Below are positions 13,464 through 23,933 of a DNA stretch of 64,000 nt, piece by piece. This DNA is from Symsagittifera roscoffensis (taxonomy: Eukaryota; Xenacoelomorpha; Acoela; Convolutidae). Below the pieces are notes generated by a model that did not search any database, had not been told where the DNA came from, and saw nothing but the letters and a program-made list of their open reading frames with translations. The stretch lies in contig NC_087066.1 of NCBI RefSeq assembly GCF_963678635.1, forward strand, positions 2,723,633 to 2,787,632, read 5' to 3'. Position 1 is the first letter of the stretch. The number at the start of each line of letters is the position of its first letter. Both the position numbers and the translations under genes were made by a program.

Positions 13464-15043
13464 GCCGACAACTTGGATCCCTCCACCGTTCAAATTCCCA
13501 CCCAGCAAATCTCCAAAACCCAGTTCCCATTATACCACTTTTCGCTTTTCCCCCACCTGATTTTGTAATTAACATACCATCCAGCACGAGTTCAGACACT
13601 AACTCAGACGCTTCAGTTTTTCGCACAATTTCACAATTTAATAATTCCGACCTTGAAACTCCCGACGAATTTGCCAACTCCGAACCCTCTCCTTTCAGTT
13701 ACTCCCAAACCAACCCCTCTACTTTTTCACAACCCCCTTTCAGACCCATCAACGCCAGTCAACCACTACCAACCCTTTCCACTCCCTCTTATGCATCCCA
13801 AGTTACCCCAACGTATAGTTCATCCCTTTCAAACCGTTCAGCTAACAATTCCCCAGATATTCCACAAATTTCCCCAGAACTAGATAATTATATAACACTC
13901 CAACAACAAATGATCCATCCACACACCCTTACCATAAATCACCTATCCTCCATGAAAACATCATCCGGCCCACCAACACCAACACCACTATCTGAATATA
14001 CCCAATCTTTAACACAATCATCCACCTCCACAGAATCATCAACTAGCACTAACAGAGCTTAATGCACTTTCAAAAGAAAATTCCCAAATCATCCCTTCAC
14101 TACTAAACCAGGCACAGCTAAAGAATATATTGATCACCCAAAACATAAAAATACCAAACAATTTCTACAAACTAACCTACCATTATTCCCTCAGTACACC
14201 TTAAATACACCTACCCGCACTAATGATTTCACTATCGAATACAACGATCACAACATCATACGCCCTAACCAAGACCTATTTTTAGATGATGACCGCTTTG
14301 CTAACCCACAACTAACAGAAAAATTCTTCATCTCAACACCATATATATTTACACTTAATATTTTTGACAAAAAACACGATCACATCATTTCAGAAGCCCT
14401 CATTAATACACAAGCCTATGAAAGCTTCCAAGACAAATTTGATTTATTCACACTAACCTTTCACTTCCTTACACCGCAGGAACGAGATCTGCACTGCTCC
14501 CACGATATTATGTTACGCACTAAACAAACACATACTTATACATATTATCGCTTTATTCAAAATCACTTCCATCTACACACACCTTCACGACAACCGCACC
14601 ATCGTTTTCAATTCATTAACTCAAAATACACATCACCGTTTTTCCTTAATTTCACTTATTGTATCAAAAATACTAACCTTCACGGCATCCTCCGTAACTA
14701 CGACCCCGTCCACCAAATGTATATATTTTGCCCCATCATCAATGCTTTCCAGGACAAAGAATCCCGACCCTTCCTCATCCCGCACGAATTCCTACAACCC
14801 ATTGTAATCCCAATCCTTGAATTTATACATAACACTAAATATAACCATAAACTTTATAACTTAATTCAAAACACACCTCATGAATTTGCAGTCGGCACCG
14901 AAGAACTAAATATCATCAAAGCACTTCAATTGCTTTGGTCACTGCTCGAAACTAAAAATATCATTCGTATATTAGCTAAATTACTAACATCGTCAGAACT
15001 TACTCAAGACCTCTTTCCCCACGGCTTTTTTCCTGAAGATTAA
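13460..15043 (+). pseudogene. ORF6, broken (element A)
   Basis: This is homologous to the intact 601-aa ORF6 of B. The Ser/Pro/Thr-rich N-terminal part is open at 13,460-14,062 and ends at a TAA where B has a Tyr codon. About 220 bp of the folded region is missing near 14,220. The C-terminal part is open again, for example 14,510-15,043, and ends PHGFFPED against PHGFFPDD in B. Residue-level similarity in the C-terminal part is high, so this was a constrained gene before decay. Confidence 0.75.
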
Positions 15044-15045
15044 GA

Positions 15046-15124
15046 TAAGTATATTTAAATTATATTCACTAATAAATATAAAGTTACTAACCATTTTTTA
15101 TAATGTTTAATTTCATTTTTCTAG
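15046..15124 (+). other. Degenerate short intron after ORF6 (element A)
   Basis: This is the counterpart of the consensus intron in B at 38,706. The donor has decayed to AG|ATAAGT. The branch-like TACTAAC (about 15,094) and the acceptor tract TTTCATTTTTCTAG (to 15,124) are kept. The length of about 79 nt matches B. Confidence 0.45.
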
Positions 15125-16674
15125 CCCTCTCACCACCATCATCTACAAAATGACAAAAGACAAAAAAATAGAAAACTTTTATAAACTAGAATTCATCAAA
15201 CTTATTTGCTAAAACAATTTTGATAAAACAATTTCCATAATCTAAACTCTTCGCACTATATAATGTCTTAAAATTCATAAAATTGTAATAAATTAATCTA
15301 TACATTTTTCCCCACCAAGCAGTAAACTTACATACGATGAAAATTTATAACTTCAAATTCCTCCAAAAAAGTAGTAAAATTCAAAATTCAAGCAGTAAAT
15401 TTATAAATTGTTAAAGCAGTACTGACCTTTTCTTTCATTCGCACAAGAATTCTATCCATACTCGCACAGCTCGCCCACGAAGAATTGTTTAAAATAATGA
15501 TTTTATGTTCCAAGCTTTCAATAACAACAACTCTCACTAATGATAACAAGTTTCCAACTTTCCTTTAACCCGGTTGGAATGGAATTATACACTATACTAA
15601 ACTAACCAACGCAAATGACTAAACACCACAAATCATAAAATAATAGCATGAATAAGAAAAGAACACCAACGGTACCCAAACCGGATTAACCCAGCTTAAA
15701 ACTGGATAATTTATTCTTTTGTAGACTATTACAAAGTCAACGAAAGAAATAATAAAACACAAAAAAGTCGAAAGACAAACCCATACCAAAAACAATTCGA
15801 TTTTTGAAAAAAGGACACAACCATAAACAACATAAGAAAACCCAGAAAAACCCACCATATAATGTTAACACAAAACAGGACCCCTCAAAGAAACAGCACG
15901 AAATCATACTCCCACTCCTGGCCTAACCCACCAGAGAGGACGTCCTGAGCATGCTCTATAGCCGGCCTAACCCACCGCGCTACACCACGCTTTGTGACCA
16001 CACTTTTATTTTTAATAAGAGGTACTCAAGGGTGAGTAACTCTTCAAAATAACTGAACTAAAATAAAAAGCTTTTGTGAAAACAATTAACCAAGATCATA
16101 ACTAAAAAACAATTAACAAAAATTATAAAATGTAAATCTTAGTATGCAGTATATAGATCACACACAACAACAAAGACGAACATCCAAAGACTAGGCGACC
16201 CCATCACAACCTGAATAAGAATGGCTACCAACCACAACCGACATGCCGCACACAATCACAACTCAAAGGATTTAGAGTACGACTTGACTTCGCAGCAAGA
16301 TGTTCAAGTATACGTACAGATCCGAGTAACAAGGCATCCATTCCAAACACGAACTTCACGCCATTCCCAGACGAGGCTGATCACAAACAACCCCCCCCCC
16401 CCCCCACAAATGCAAGCAGAAATGACATAGCAAAGCATTTTGGATTCTGGAATCTAAAACGATTTCATTCATTGGGGATCACATTCGTTGTTGAACGATC
16501 AACTTCAGCGTCCTGGACCTTCCTTAAGGCATTGGTTCTAGTCAAGGACCTCTCTTCTCCAGAAAACGAGAAAAAAAGAAAATGATGTTCGCCACATACC
16601 AACGTTCATCATCCATCCTTCAATTGCAGAAGAAAAGAGATAAAACTCAAAAAGTTCTGTAAACCCCGGATGGG
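15125..16674 (+). promoter_or_regulatory. 3' non-coding region of element A
   Basis: No credible ORF. It contains scattered AGCAGTAAA-type motifs (about 15,320-15,425). A block at about 15,440-16,060 is very similar to B 39,075-39,720, including TCGCACAGCTCGCCCACGAA. A tRNA-like antisense segment (about 15,897-16,002) and a run of 15 C at 16,391-16,405, absent from B, are also present. A short purine-rich tract (CGGATGGG) ends at the LTR and is the candidate plus-strand primer. The conservation suggests RNA function. Confidence 0.45.
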
Positions 16675-17082
16675 TGGAACCTAATCCAAACTACATTTTA
16701 TTATTTATTACTTAGACATTTAATCACTGTAAAGTATTTAATATTAACCAATCACAATCCATCTAACTAACTACCCACTTATTTGTAAGTGCTGAAATTA
16801 CTTGTAATTTCAGCACCAGAGAGATTTGAATTTAACTTAGAAAATAGTTGACTCTCCCGAGTACTTCAGCAGCCGCAACAATACCAGTATACTCTAGATC
16901 TATTGAGCCTAGCAGAGACTAGTTAAACACCCTGAGACTAGTAGTAATAAGAGTAAGATTAGGATCGCTATTAGACTAAGAAGTTGCACGAATCTATCCG
17001 GCCGAAAATAAGATAGCGTGACGAGCAGACGGTGTACCCTATCCGAAATTACTCTATGAGCTAGACCTCCATACCTAACTCA
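16675..17082 (+). repeat. 3' LTR of element A (408 bp)
   Basis: It starts TGGAACCTAATC after the tract CGGATGGG and ends ACCTAACTCA. The ends were placed by aligning it with the two LTRs of B. It differs from them at many positions, including the polyadenylation hexamer (AACAAT instead of AATAAA). The host sequence CTATAGAAC follows directly. The matching 5' LTR is outside the window. Confidence 0.85.
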
Positions 17083-20000
17083 CTATAGAACAAAGCCCAG
17101 AGCAAACTCAGGTTTATGATCTCTAAAATGCCTGTTTTCAATGTCCAACGTTCATGCTGATTTCCATCAAAAAAATTCATAGATCAAGAGCAATTGATGA
17201 GATATTGTCTTCATGAAATTATTATTAAATGGTTTCAAATAATTACCAAATTAGCCAAAAATCTGAAATGCCAAAATTTTTTATATGCCATAAGTTTTGC
17301 TTTAAAGTGAGCTCTTTCTCGGTTAAAAGAAGTGAAAAAACTTGTTCGTGCGAAGTGAAACAATTTCACCGAGAAAATTGAAAAATCATAGTAGAAAAGT
17401 ATTAACTTCGGCTACAATTTCACACAGTTTCTCGCGTTTTCAAAAAACTTTGAAGAAATCTGGCGATTTCAGACCCTAATTTTCTCGGTAAGTCTTTAAA
17501 ACCTTATAATGATAATTTCATGGAGAGTAGCTCTGGTGATTTGTTCCTGGTTTTTATAAAAATTTGCTGGAACTCGATCTGAACGTTCATTTAACACAGG
17601 CCTTTTAGAGATTAAAAACCTGATTTTGAGCTTAGTTTTGTCCCTCATTGAAGCGCGGTAGAAATTATTTGGTAGAAGTCTATTTTCGTAACATCCTGTC
17701 ACGTAAGAAATTTATTGGAGGTTTCTGATTTCACGACCGACGGATTAAAAATTATGAAAATCGTAGTTTGCTTTATCAAAACACCGACGTTTTTTTTTTA
17801 CTTTTAACTTCTAAAATTCGAGTAAAATCGTAAATCAAACGAAAGCGTGACTTTAACGAGAGAGTAAACCAACTGCTTATAGACTGAGCTGACAATTTTT
17901 TGTAAAACATTGATAGAACAAATGAGCCTAATTCAGACTTCTGTAGATTTCTTTTTTTTTCTGCTGCTGATCGACACCACTTCTTCTCAAGGTAAGTACT
18001 TTGAACTGAAATAGAATTATTGTATTTAGTCTGTTTTGCTTGTCTTAGTGTCAAGACGACTTTTATAAACTTTCTGTAAGGTCATCTTAAGGCAATAATG
18101 GGAGATATCCAAAAAAGTCACTGAACTAAGAAAAAAAAGCTGAAATAATTGTTTTTCAACTTACTTCTTGAGCTACAACCAAATTTATTTTTTGAAATTT
18201 CAAAAAAATGAATTTTTTTTTTGTGCAAGAAATACGGATAACAGAAACTTGCTCACTTTTAGACAGAATTAAAGATTAGAGAAGTTTTTCTGATGAAACT
18301 TCCATAACTAGATGACATTCCGATAGGCCAAACTGTGCATTTTTCCCAACAAGGACGCTCTCTGTGATCTTTTTGCATTTTTGTCATCTTTGATTGATCC
18401 GGAAAACTTTTATCAAGTTTCACGACATGTCTTTGAATTCCAGGGATCTACATACAACAAATTGTGCGCTTGATCAGTGCACAATTTTGCCTTCTAATGA
18501 ATGTTCTCGAGCAAACCTTGATTTTGTACGGAGCCTATGAACAGAACTAAAATACACAATCATGTGATATTGTATCCAAATTGACATTGACGCGAAATCG
18601 CGTGGTTCACAACGTTATTTTTTTGCTGTATTTTCCGAAATTTTTATTTGACAGCACTCGTTACCAAAATATGCGTAACTTTTTACTGTACTGGGCATTG
18701 AAAAATTTCATCAAGAAAATTTTCTTCTAGATATCTGAACGCTTTCAGATGAATATTTATATAAGATCCGTTATTTTCATGGATGAGTGTCTAATGCTGT
18801 CCATTGCGTTGGGTTAGTTTCTCAAGGGAAACGCTTTGAATAGATGTGATGTGCTCGTAAGCAGTCGCAAAAAATACTGAAAATAAAATTAACGTTAACT
18901 TTACGAGAAAATTTTTGGAGGGAAAAAAATGGTGACTACTATATTTGATTTAATCCCTAGATAGTGATATGCTTAAGTTTTATCTGACAAAATTTCAAAA
19001 AAAAACAAGAATTTAAAAAACCAAAAAAAAATGACATATCCAGGCATGCTTTTGATATGATTTTCTTGCTCATATGTCTGTGTCATTTCATACAAGTTGA
19101 GCTAGAAAGCTTAACCAGATCCAAATTCAAGCATGTTGCTGTGCAAACATTTTGGGCAAAATCTAGCTCCTTCAATATACCAAACACGGAGAGGAAACAT
19201 TTTGACAATTGTTTCAAGTTTATTCACTATTGACGATCCGAATTTTTTGAATTACTCAAGAAAAATGTTCAATTACCATGTAGTAATGCCAGGCTAATCC
19301 CATTAACCTTATGTGAGTAGTTGATTTGTAACTGACAAATTGTAACAAACTGTGACTTGTGTAACACACAAAAAGTGATTTGTAAGCAGTTGCAAAATAT
19401 ACTGAAAACAAAATTAACTTTAGCTTTACGAGAAAACATTTGGAGAGAAAAAAACTGGTGACTACTATATTGGTTTTAAACCCTGTATGGTGATATGCTT
19501 AATTTTTATCTCACAAAAGTTCAAAAAAAAAACAAGAATTTAAAAAACAACTAAAACAAGCTGAAACTTCTTAGTTCTTAATGGAAAATTCATAGCAGTT
19601 TTTGCGAAACTTTTCCTACCCAAGCGAGAAAACGTGACGTGACGTTGCATTTCTCAAAAATTGAAATGAAAATTTTCGCTACTTTTTGATTTTTTTCTGG
19701 ATCGAAATGAACGAATTTTATCCTCCGACGTAAGGGCTCACTGTCTGTCTGATTTCATTTTTTTTTTCAGTTTCAATTCATGTGAAAAAACAATTCATGT
19801 GAAAATCCAAATTCAAGCATGTTCCTGGCAAATATTTTGGGCGAAATCTAGCTCCTTCAATATACCAAACACGGAGGAGAAACATTTCGAGAATTGCTTC
19901 AAGTTTATTCACGTTTGACAATCCGAATTGGTTGAATCACTCAAGAAAAAAATTTCAATTACCATGTAGTAATGCCAGGCTAATCCCATTAACCTTATGT

Positions 20001-20933
20001 GAGTGATTGATTTGTAACTGACAAATTGTAACAAACTGTGACTTGTGTAACTGACAAAAAGTGATTTGTAAGCAGTCGCAAAATATACTGAAAACAAAAT
20101 TAACGTTAACTTTACGAGAAAATTTTGGGAGGGAAAAAAACTGGTGACTACTATATTGGTTTTAATCCCTCTATAGTGATATGCCTAATTTTTATCTGTC
20201 AAAATCTCAAAATAACAAGAAATTAAAATACAACTAAAACAAGCTGAAATTTCTTAGTTCTTGATTGAAAACTCATAGCAGTTTTTGCGAAACTTTTTCT
20301 AGCCAAGCGAGAAAACGTGACGTGAAGTTGCATCTCTCAAAAATTGAAATGAAAATGTTCGGTACTTTTTGATTTTTTTCTGGATCTAAATGAACGAATT
20401 TTGTCTTCCGATGTAAGGGCTCACTGTCTGTCTGATTTCAATTTTTTTTCAGTTTCAATTCAAGTGAAAAAACTGTGTTTGTAACGATTCGTGACTAGTA
20501 TATAAAATCAAAACGCAAAACTCAATTATTACCAAAATCAAAACTAATATACATCAAAGAGATCATAATAACCTTGTTGTTTTCCCACAAATTTCGGCAT
20601 ACAGTGCCTTTATTATTCCATGAAAAATTCATATCAATGAAAGCGAGTTTTCGCCCAAAATTTTCATATGGTTGATTTTGGCGCCTAATTTTTGCCATTT
20701 TGCCTGCTGTGTTGGCGAAATATCGCCTCTCTCGTTTTTTTTTTGGGGGAATTAGTTTTAGTGAAAAAAATAGATTACAAATTGAAGGTCGCTTTCGGCC
20801 AATTTCTCTGTTCCAAGTAAAATGCCAGTTTTCACATCATACGTCAGACGCTTGCAAATTTTGAGGTCTATTGACAACGTGCCATATTTCAATACCAATT
20901 TTTTCGAAAAAAAAATTTGCGACTATGAAAAAA
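17083..20933. repeat. 3.85-kb duplicated host sequence, copy 1
   Basis: It is nearly identical to 40,807-44,668, with scattered substitutions and small indels. Similarity starts right at the end of LTR A and stops near 20,933. No protein gene is convincing: long reverse frames shared by both copies exist only because the DNA is duplicated. Good splice-like signals occur (CAAG|GTAAGTAC at about 17,993 and long pyrimidine tracts ending CAG), so a non-coding or fragmented transcript cannot be excluded. Confidence 0.85.
18840..20477. repeat. Internal ~686-bp tandem repeat (copy 1)
   Basis: Two full units, about 19,121-19,806 and 19,807-20,477, are preceded by a partial unit at about 18,850-19,030. 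Each unit carries the phrases AGCTCCTTCAATATACCAAA, GTAATGCCAGGCTAATCCCA and GGTGACTACTATATT. The units differ from each other far more than the two 3.85-kb copies do, so the tandem array predates the larger duplication. Confidence 0.75.
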
Positions 20934-21802
20934 AATCAAGCATATAAACAATTACAAGACTTCTCGTATCAGGGCTTAACCCTGAATGTTCTGACTGCCT
21001 TTTGAATGGTTTTAGGCTGTCAAATCGAATTCCAATTGTTGAAACATGAGTCGTATAACAAATTAGTGAGACCAAATAATTTCAGTCTGGAATATTTTTT
21101 TGATTCTCTTTTAGCTTTGTGATTTCAGTTTTGCAATTTTTGTGATTCTCTTTCAATTTGGAATATTTTTGTGATAGCTCTTCAAGCATCAAAGCATAAA
21201 ACGAGCAGTTTATATGCAGAACGCTAATATAGGGGTGTGCGCACAGCGGCGCCTACATAGGGCCAGGGATCGAGGCCAAGACTGAGCAAGAATGTCTGAA
21301 TAGAAAAAGTCAACCAACCCAACAAAACATTTGGTTTCCAACAAAAAAAATCATAGATCAAGAGGAAATGATGATATATATTCTCCATGAAATTATTAGT
21401 ATAAGTAGCAAAAATTACACACTTTATTTAAAAAATCTACATTGATGGAAAGAAACAAAGTTCACTCCGATCTAAAACAGCATCAAAAAATCTTAAATTG
21501 ACTAGTATTTTAGTATTTCCCATGAACAATGAACAGATTGACAACAAGCTGTGTAGCAACGACAGATACACAAAAAGCATGCCAAAAACGTTATCTAAAG
21601 ATTATGCGCAAAACTTGGAAATACACGTTGGTATCATTGTTGCATACGAGGAAAAATCACATGAGAGTAAAAACAGAAGAATGTCGGAATTTTTTAACGT
21701 CAATATACTACAAAAAAATGAACTACGTCAAATTGAAAAACAATTTACTGAGTTTTTCTTTCTAAAACAATGAACCTAACACAAACCACTATAATGACAT
21801 AA
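20934..21802. other. Host spacer left of element B
   Basis: No gene is seen. About 21,330-21,410 is a diverged third copy of a piece of the duplicated host sequence (compare TCATAGATCAAGAG with about 17,178 and 40,902). The only GC-richer patch is near 21,235-21,280. The ORF at 21,498-21,773 has no recognisable features. Confidence 0.5.
21799..21802. repeat. 4-bp target site duplication of element B
   Basis: ATAA precedes the 5' LTR and ATAA (40,717-40,720) follows the 3' LTR. This length is normal for Ty3/gypsy integrases and supports the chosen LTR ends. Confidence 0.7.
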
Positions 21803-22212
21803 TGGAACCTGATCTAAACTACATTTTATGATTGGATAAATTAGATATTTTACCAATGTAAAGTATTTAATATTAACCAATCATGATCCATCTAACTAAC
21901 AACCCACTTATTTGTAAGTGCTGAAGTTACTTGTAATTTCAGCACCAGAGAGATTTGAATTTAACTTAGAAATTAGTTGGACTCTCCCGAGCACTTCAGC
22001 AGCCGCAATAAACCAGTATACCCTAGATCTATTGAGCCTAGCAGAGACTAGTTAAACAACCTGAGACTAGATAGTATAAGAGTAAGATTAGGATCGGTAT
22101 TAGACTAAGAAGTTGCACGAATCTATCCGGCCGAAAATAAGATAGCGTGACGAGCAGACGGTGTACCCTATCCGAAATTACTCTATGAGTTAACCAACTC
22201 GGTCATAACTCA
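21803..22212 (+). repeat. 5' LTR of element B (410 bp)
   Basis: It starts TGGAACCTGATC and ends ATAACTCA, immediately before the primer-binding site. It contains an AT-rich promoter-like stretch (AAGTATTTAATATT) followed by CCAATCATG, and a polyadenylation hexamer AATAAA at 22,007-22,012. Against the 3' LTR it shows a G/A change at about 22,106 and three changes in the last twelve bases (GGTCATAACTCA against GAACCTAACTCA). Confidence 0.9.
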
Positions 22213-22214
22213 TC

Positions 22215-22226
22215 TGGTGCGACCAT
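22215..22226 (+). promoter_or_regulatory. Candidate primer-binding site (element B)
   Basis: TGGTGCGACCAT lies two bases after the 5' LTR, where Ty3/gypsy elements bind the 3' end of a tRNA. The TGG start is complementary to a tRNA CCA end. The pairing tRNA would end GGTCGCACCA; I cannot assign its amino acid without the host tRNA set. Confidence 0.55.
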
Positions 22227-22299
22227 AAGTCTCGAACAAGACCTTAATAGCTTAGAATTAACCAAAATAGATTAGAAATTAGACAAAAACATTTAAAAA

Positions 22300-22533
22300 A
22301 TGTTATACGACAATAATTTAATCGAAATGTCTCTACGACTCAATAGATCAGAGCCAATATTCCGAACCATAACAGAACTACCCGGAATTGGAAGAAGACC
22401 TCGAACCAGAGACGACATACGACAAAGTAGAAACTTGCCATATAGCTATATGATAGTTAGGCAAAAACCAGAACAAACTTTTATATTTAGAATACTACTG
22501 GCAATGAATTTAGATTTTCATTTGCAAACATAA
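22300..22533 (+). CDS. Possible 77-aa ORF in the leader (element B)
   Basis: A short frame begins 87 bases after the LTR. It is Arg/Leu-rich with no signal peptide, membrane segment or family I recognise. The copy A equivalent is outside the window, so conservation cannot be judged. It may be an upstream ORF without a product. Confidence 0.2.
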   Translation: MLYDNNLIEMSLRLNRSEPIFRTITELPGIGRRPRTRDDIRQSRNLPYSYMIVRQKPEQTFIFRILLAMNLDFHLQT

Positions 22534-22863
22534 AACCTTGAAGTTAATCTTCAAAATCATTTCAGGCGCTAAACAAAATTATTTATATACAATAACGATT
22601 GATAAAAAGATCTAAGATCGTTTTCCTAAAACTCTGCAGTAATATACAAAACATGTTTGAAAAATATTTATTGAAAAATAAAAATAAAAATTAGTAGCAT
22701 GACAATAAATGGTTAGTAATCATAAATCATCCTGTTGTTCCAGCTCCATCATCTAAAACATAACAGCAATCATAAACCCACTAACGTCATCAAAACACTA
22801 AATCTTTCCTTTACACACATTTAAAATTTTATTAAAACTTAAATTCACTTAATTTTAAAACCA

Positions 22864-22948
22864 GATCATCAAGGCTTATCCTTGGATCTTAAATCATTTT
22901 CTACTTAATTAAATTTCAAATTTGATCATCAAGGCTTATCCTTGGATC
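22864..22948 (+). repeat. Paired hairpins in the leader (element B)
   Basis: The 20-base phrase ATCATCAAGGCTTATCCTTG occurs twice, 60 bases apart (within 22,864-22,888 and 22,924-22,948), each followed by GATC. In each copy GATC..CAAGG can pair with CCTTG..GATC around a CTTAT loop. Two identical stem-loops in a retroelement leader suggest an RNA packaging or dimer signal, but this is inference. Confidence 0.45.
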
Positions 22949-23465
22949 AAACAGAACAACTTTGTTCTCCCCCACCCACTTAATTAGTGTCTAACGACCT
23001 CAAACGTCGATTCACTACCCAACCCTTTCTAAAGACCCAAGACTAATAGAAATTTTTAAACAAAACTAATCATTCAAATTAGGATAAACAGTGAAGAACT
23101 TCGGTTATTCATCCTTCACTTGACCCCCCCTCTTACCAGACCCAGGATAAATCTTAGACTTAGTAAGTTTAAAATAGTATCTAACGAACTACTCGCGTTC
23201 TAATTATACCTGAACCTTGTGGATCGATTTACTATTCTCCAACCCTTGAACACAATCACTACCCCTAAGTAAGATTAGGTAAGTTAACACCTTAACTTAT
23301 ACTAGCCACGAGAAAGTAAAAAATCATTCTTCGGAATCGATATACTTTTCTCTCCAACCCTGAACAAACAGACCCAGGTTAAGCTAACCAAAAAATCGTA
23401 AGAACTAACAGTTTAAGAAAATAGAAACCATTTAACAACCTTTTGCATCCGTCATCCTAAACCTT

Positions 23466-23933
23466 ATGTCATTTAAAAACCTAGGAAATAAACAAACAAT
23501 CGTTTTACACAATTGTGAAATAGATAACAAAAAATACGACCTTGTAATCACACCTCATACACAAACAGTTGGATACATTCGAACAAAACGACAAACACTA
23601 AAAAGAAAAATAATAACGAAACAAAGACAAATAACACGAAAAAGATTTTCAAAAAATCGAAACGCATTTTCAGAATCAGAAACCAACAGTTTAGACGAAC
23701 TTTACAAACTAAAAGAATCAATAGATAAAAATTACCCACTTCACGATTAATTATATTTTTCTGACTCAGAAACAACTTCAAATTCATCAAAAAGAGGAAA
23801 AAGAAGAATAAAAAAGCAGTATAAACACAAACCAGTACATTTATACAATTGGAATCAACCAATTCGACACATTAATAATTACATATTAACAGTCATCGAA
23901 CGAAAAAATGAGCTCAACGCACACCCCAGGTGA
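23466..23933 (+). pseudogene. ORF1 with one internal stop (element B)
   Basis: This is homologous to the intact ORF1 of A. It starts MSFKNLGNKQTIV (MSLKNLGNKQTIV in A). A TAA at 23,748-23,750 replaces a Ser codon; the frame then runs on, still similar to A (YFSDSET, KHKPVHLYNW, IRHINNY), to a TGA at 23,931-23,933. It overlaps the gag start (23,908) by 26 bases in a different frame, as in A. A single base change explains the stop, so loss is recent. The role is unknown; the protein is strongly basic. Confidence 0.6.

Larger units (their letters stand above)
1..17082 (+). mobile_element. Element A: old, degenerate copy of the giant env-bearing Ty3/gypsy-type element (5' end outside window)
   Basis: Position 1 aligns with about 23,077 of element B, so roughly 1.3 kb of the 5' end (LTR and upper leader) lies left of the window. 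Gene order matches copy B throughout: ORF1, Gag-Pol, small membrane ORFs, ATG-less ORF, Env, ORF6, 3' non-coding region and 3' LTR. Gag-Pol, env and ORF6 are broken by frameshifts, stops and deletions, while ORF1, the membrane ORFs and the ATG-less frame are still open. The 3' LTR differs from the B LTRs at many sites. A is therefore an independent and older insertion, not a recent duplicate of B. Confidence 0.93.
22213..23465 (+). promoter_or_regulatory. Leader of element B
   Basis: About 1.25 kb lies between LTR and ORF1. It holds a possible 77-codon ORF (22,300), two copies of a hairpin (22,864 and 22,924), a conserved hairpin near 23,090-23,122 and a consensus splice donor TAG|GTAAGTT with GT at 23,279-23,280. 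The part from 23,077 is strongly conserved with element A. The likely content is packaging/dimerisation structure and the major splice donor, by analogy with retroviral leaders. Confidence 0.5.

Noticed and set aside
16391..16405. Run of 15 C in the 3' region of element A
   Set aside because: A simple homopolymer absent from B; it may be slippage or a sequencing artefact, with no evidence of function.
17496..18054. Minus-strand ORFs shared by both 3.85-kb copies (also 41,165-41,784)
   Set aside because: Shared only because the DNA is duplicated at high identity; no domain, and their ends differ between copies.
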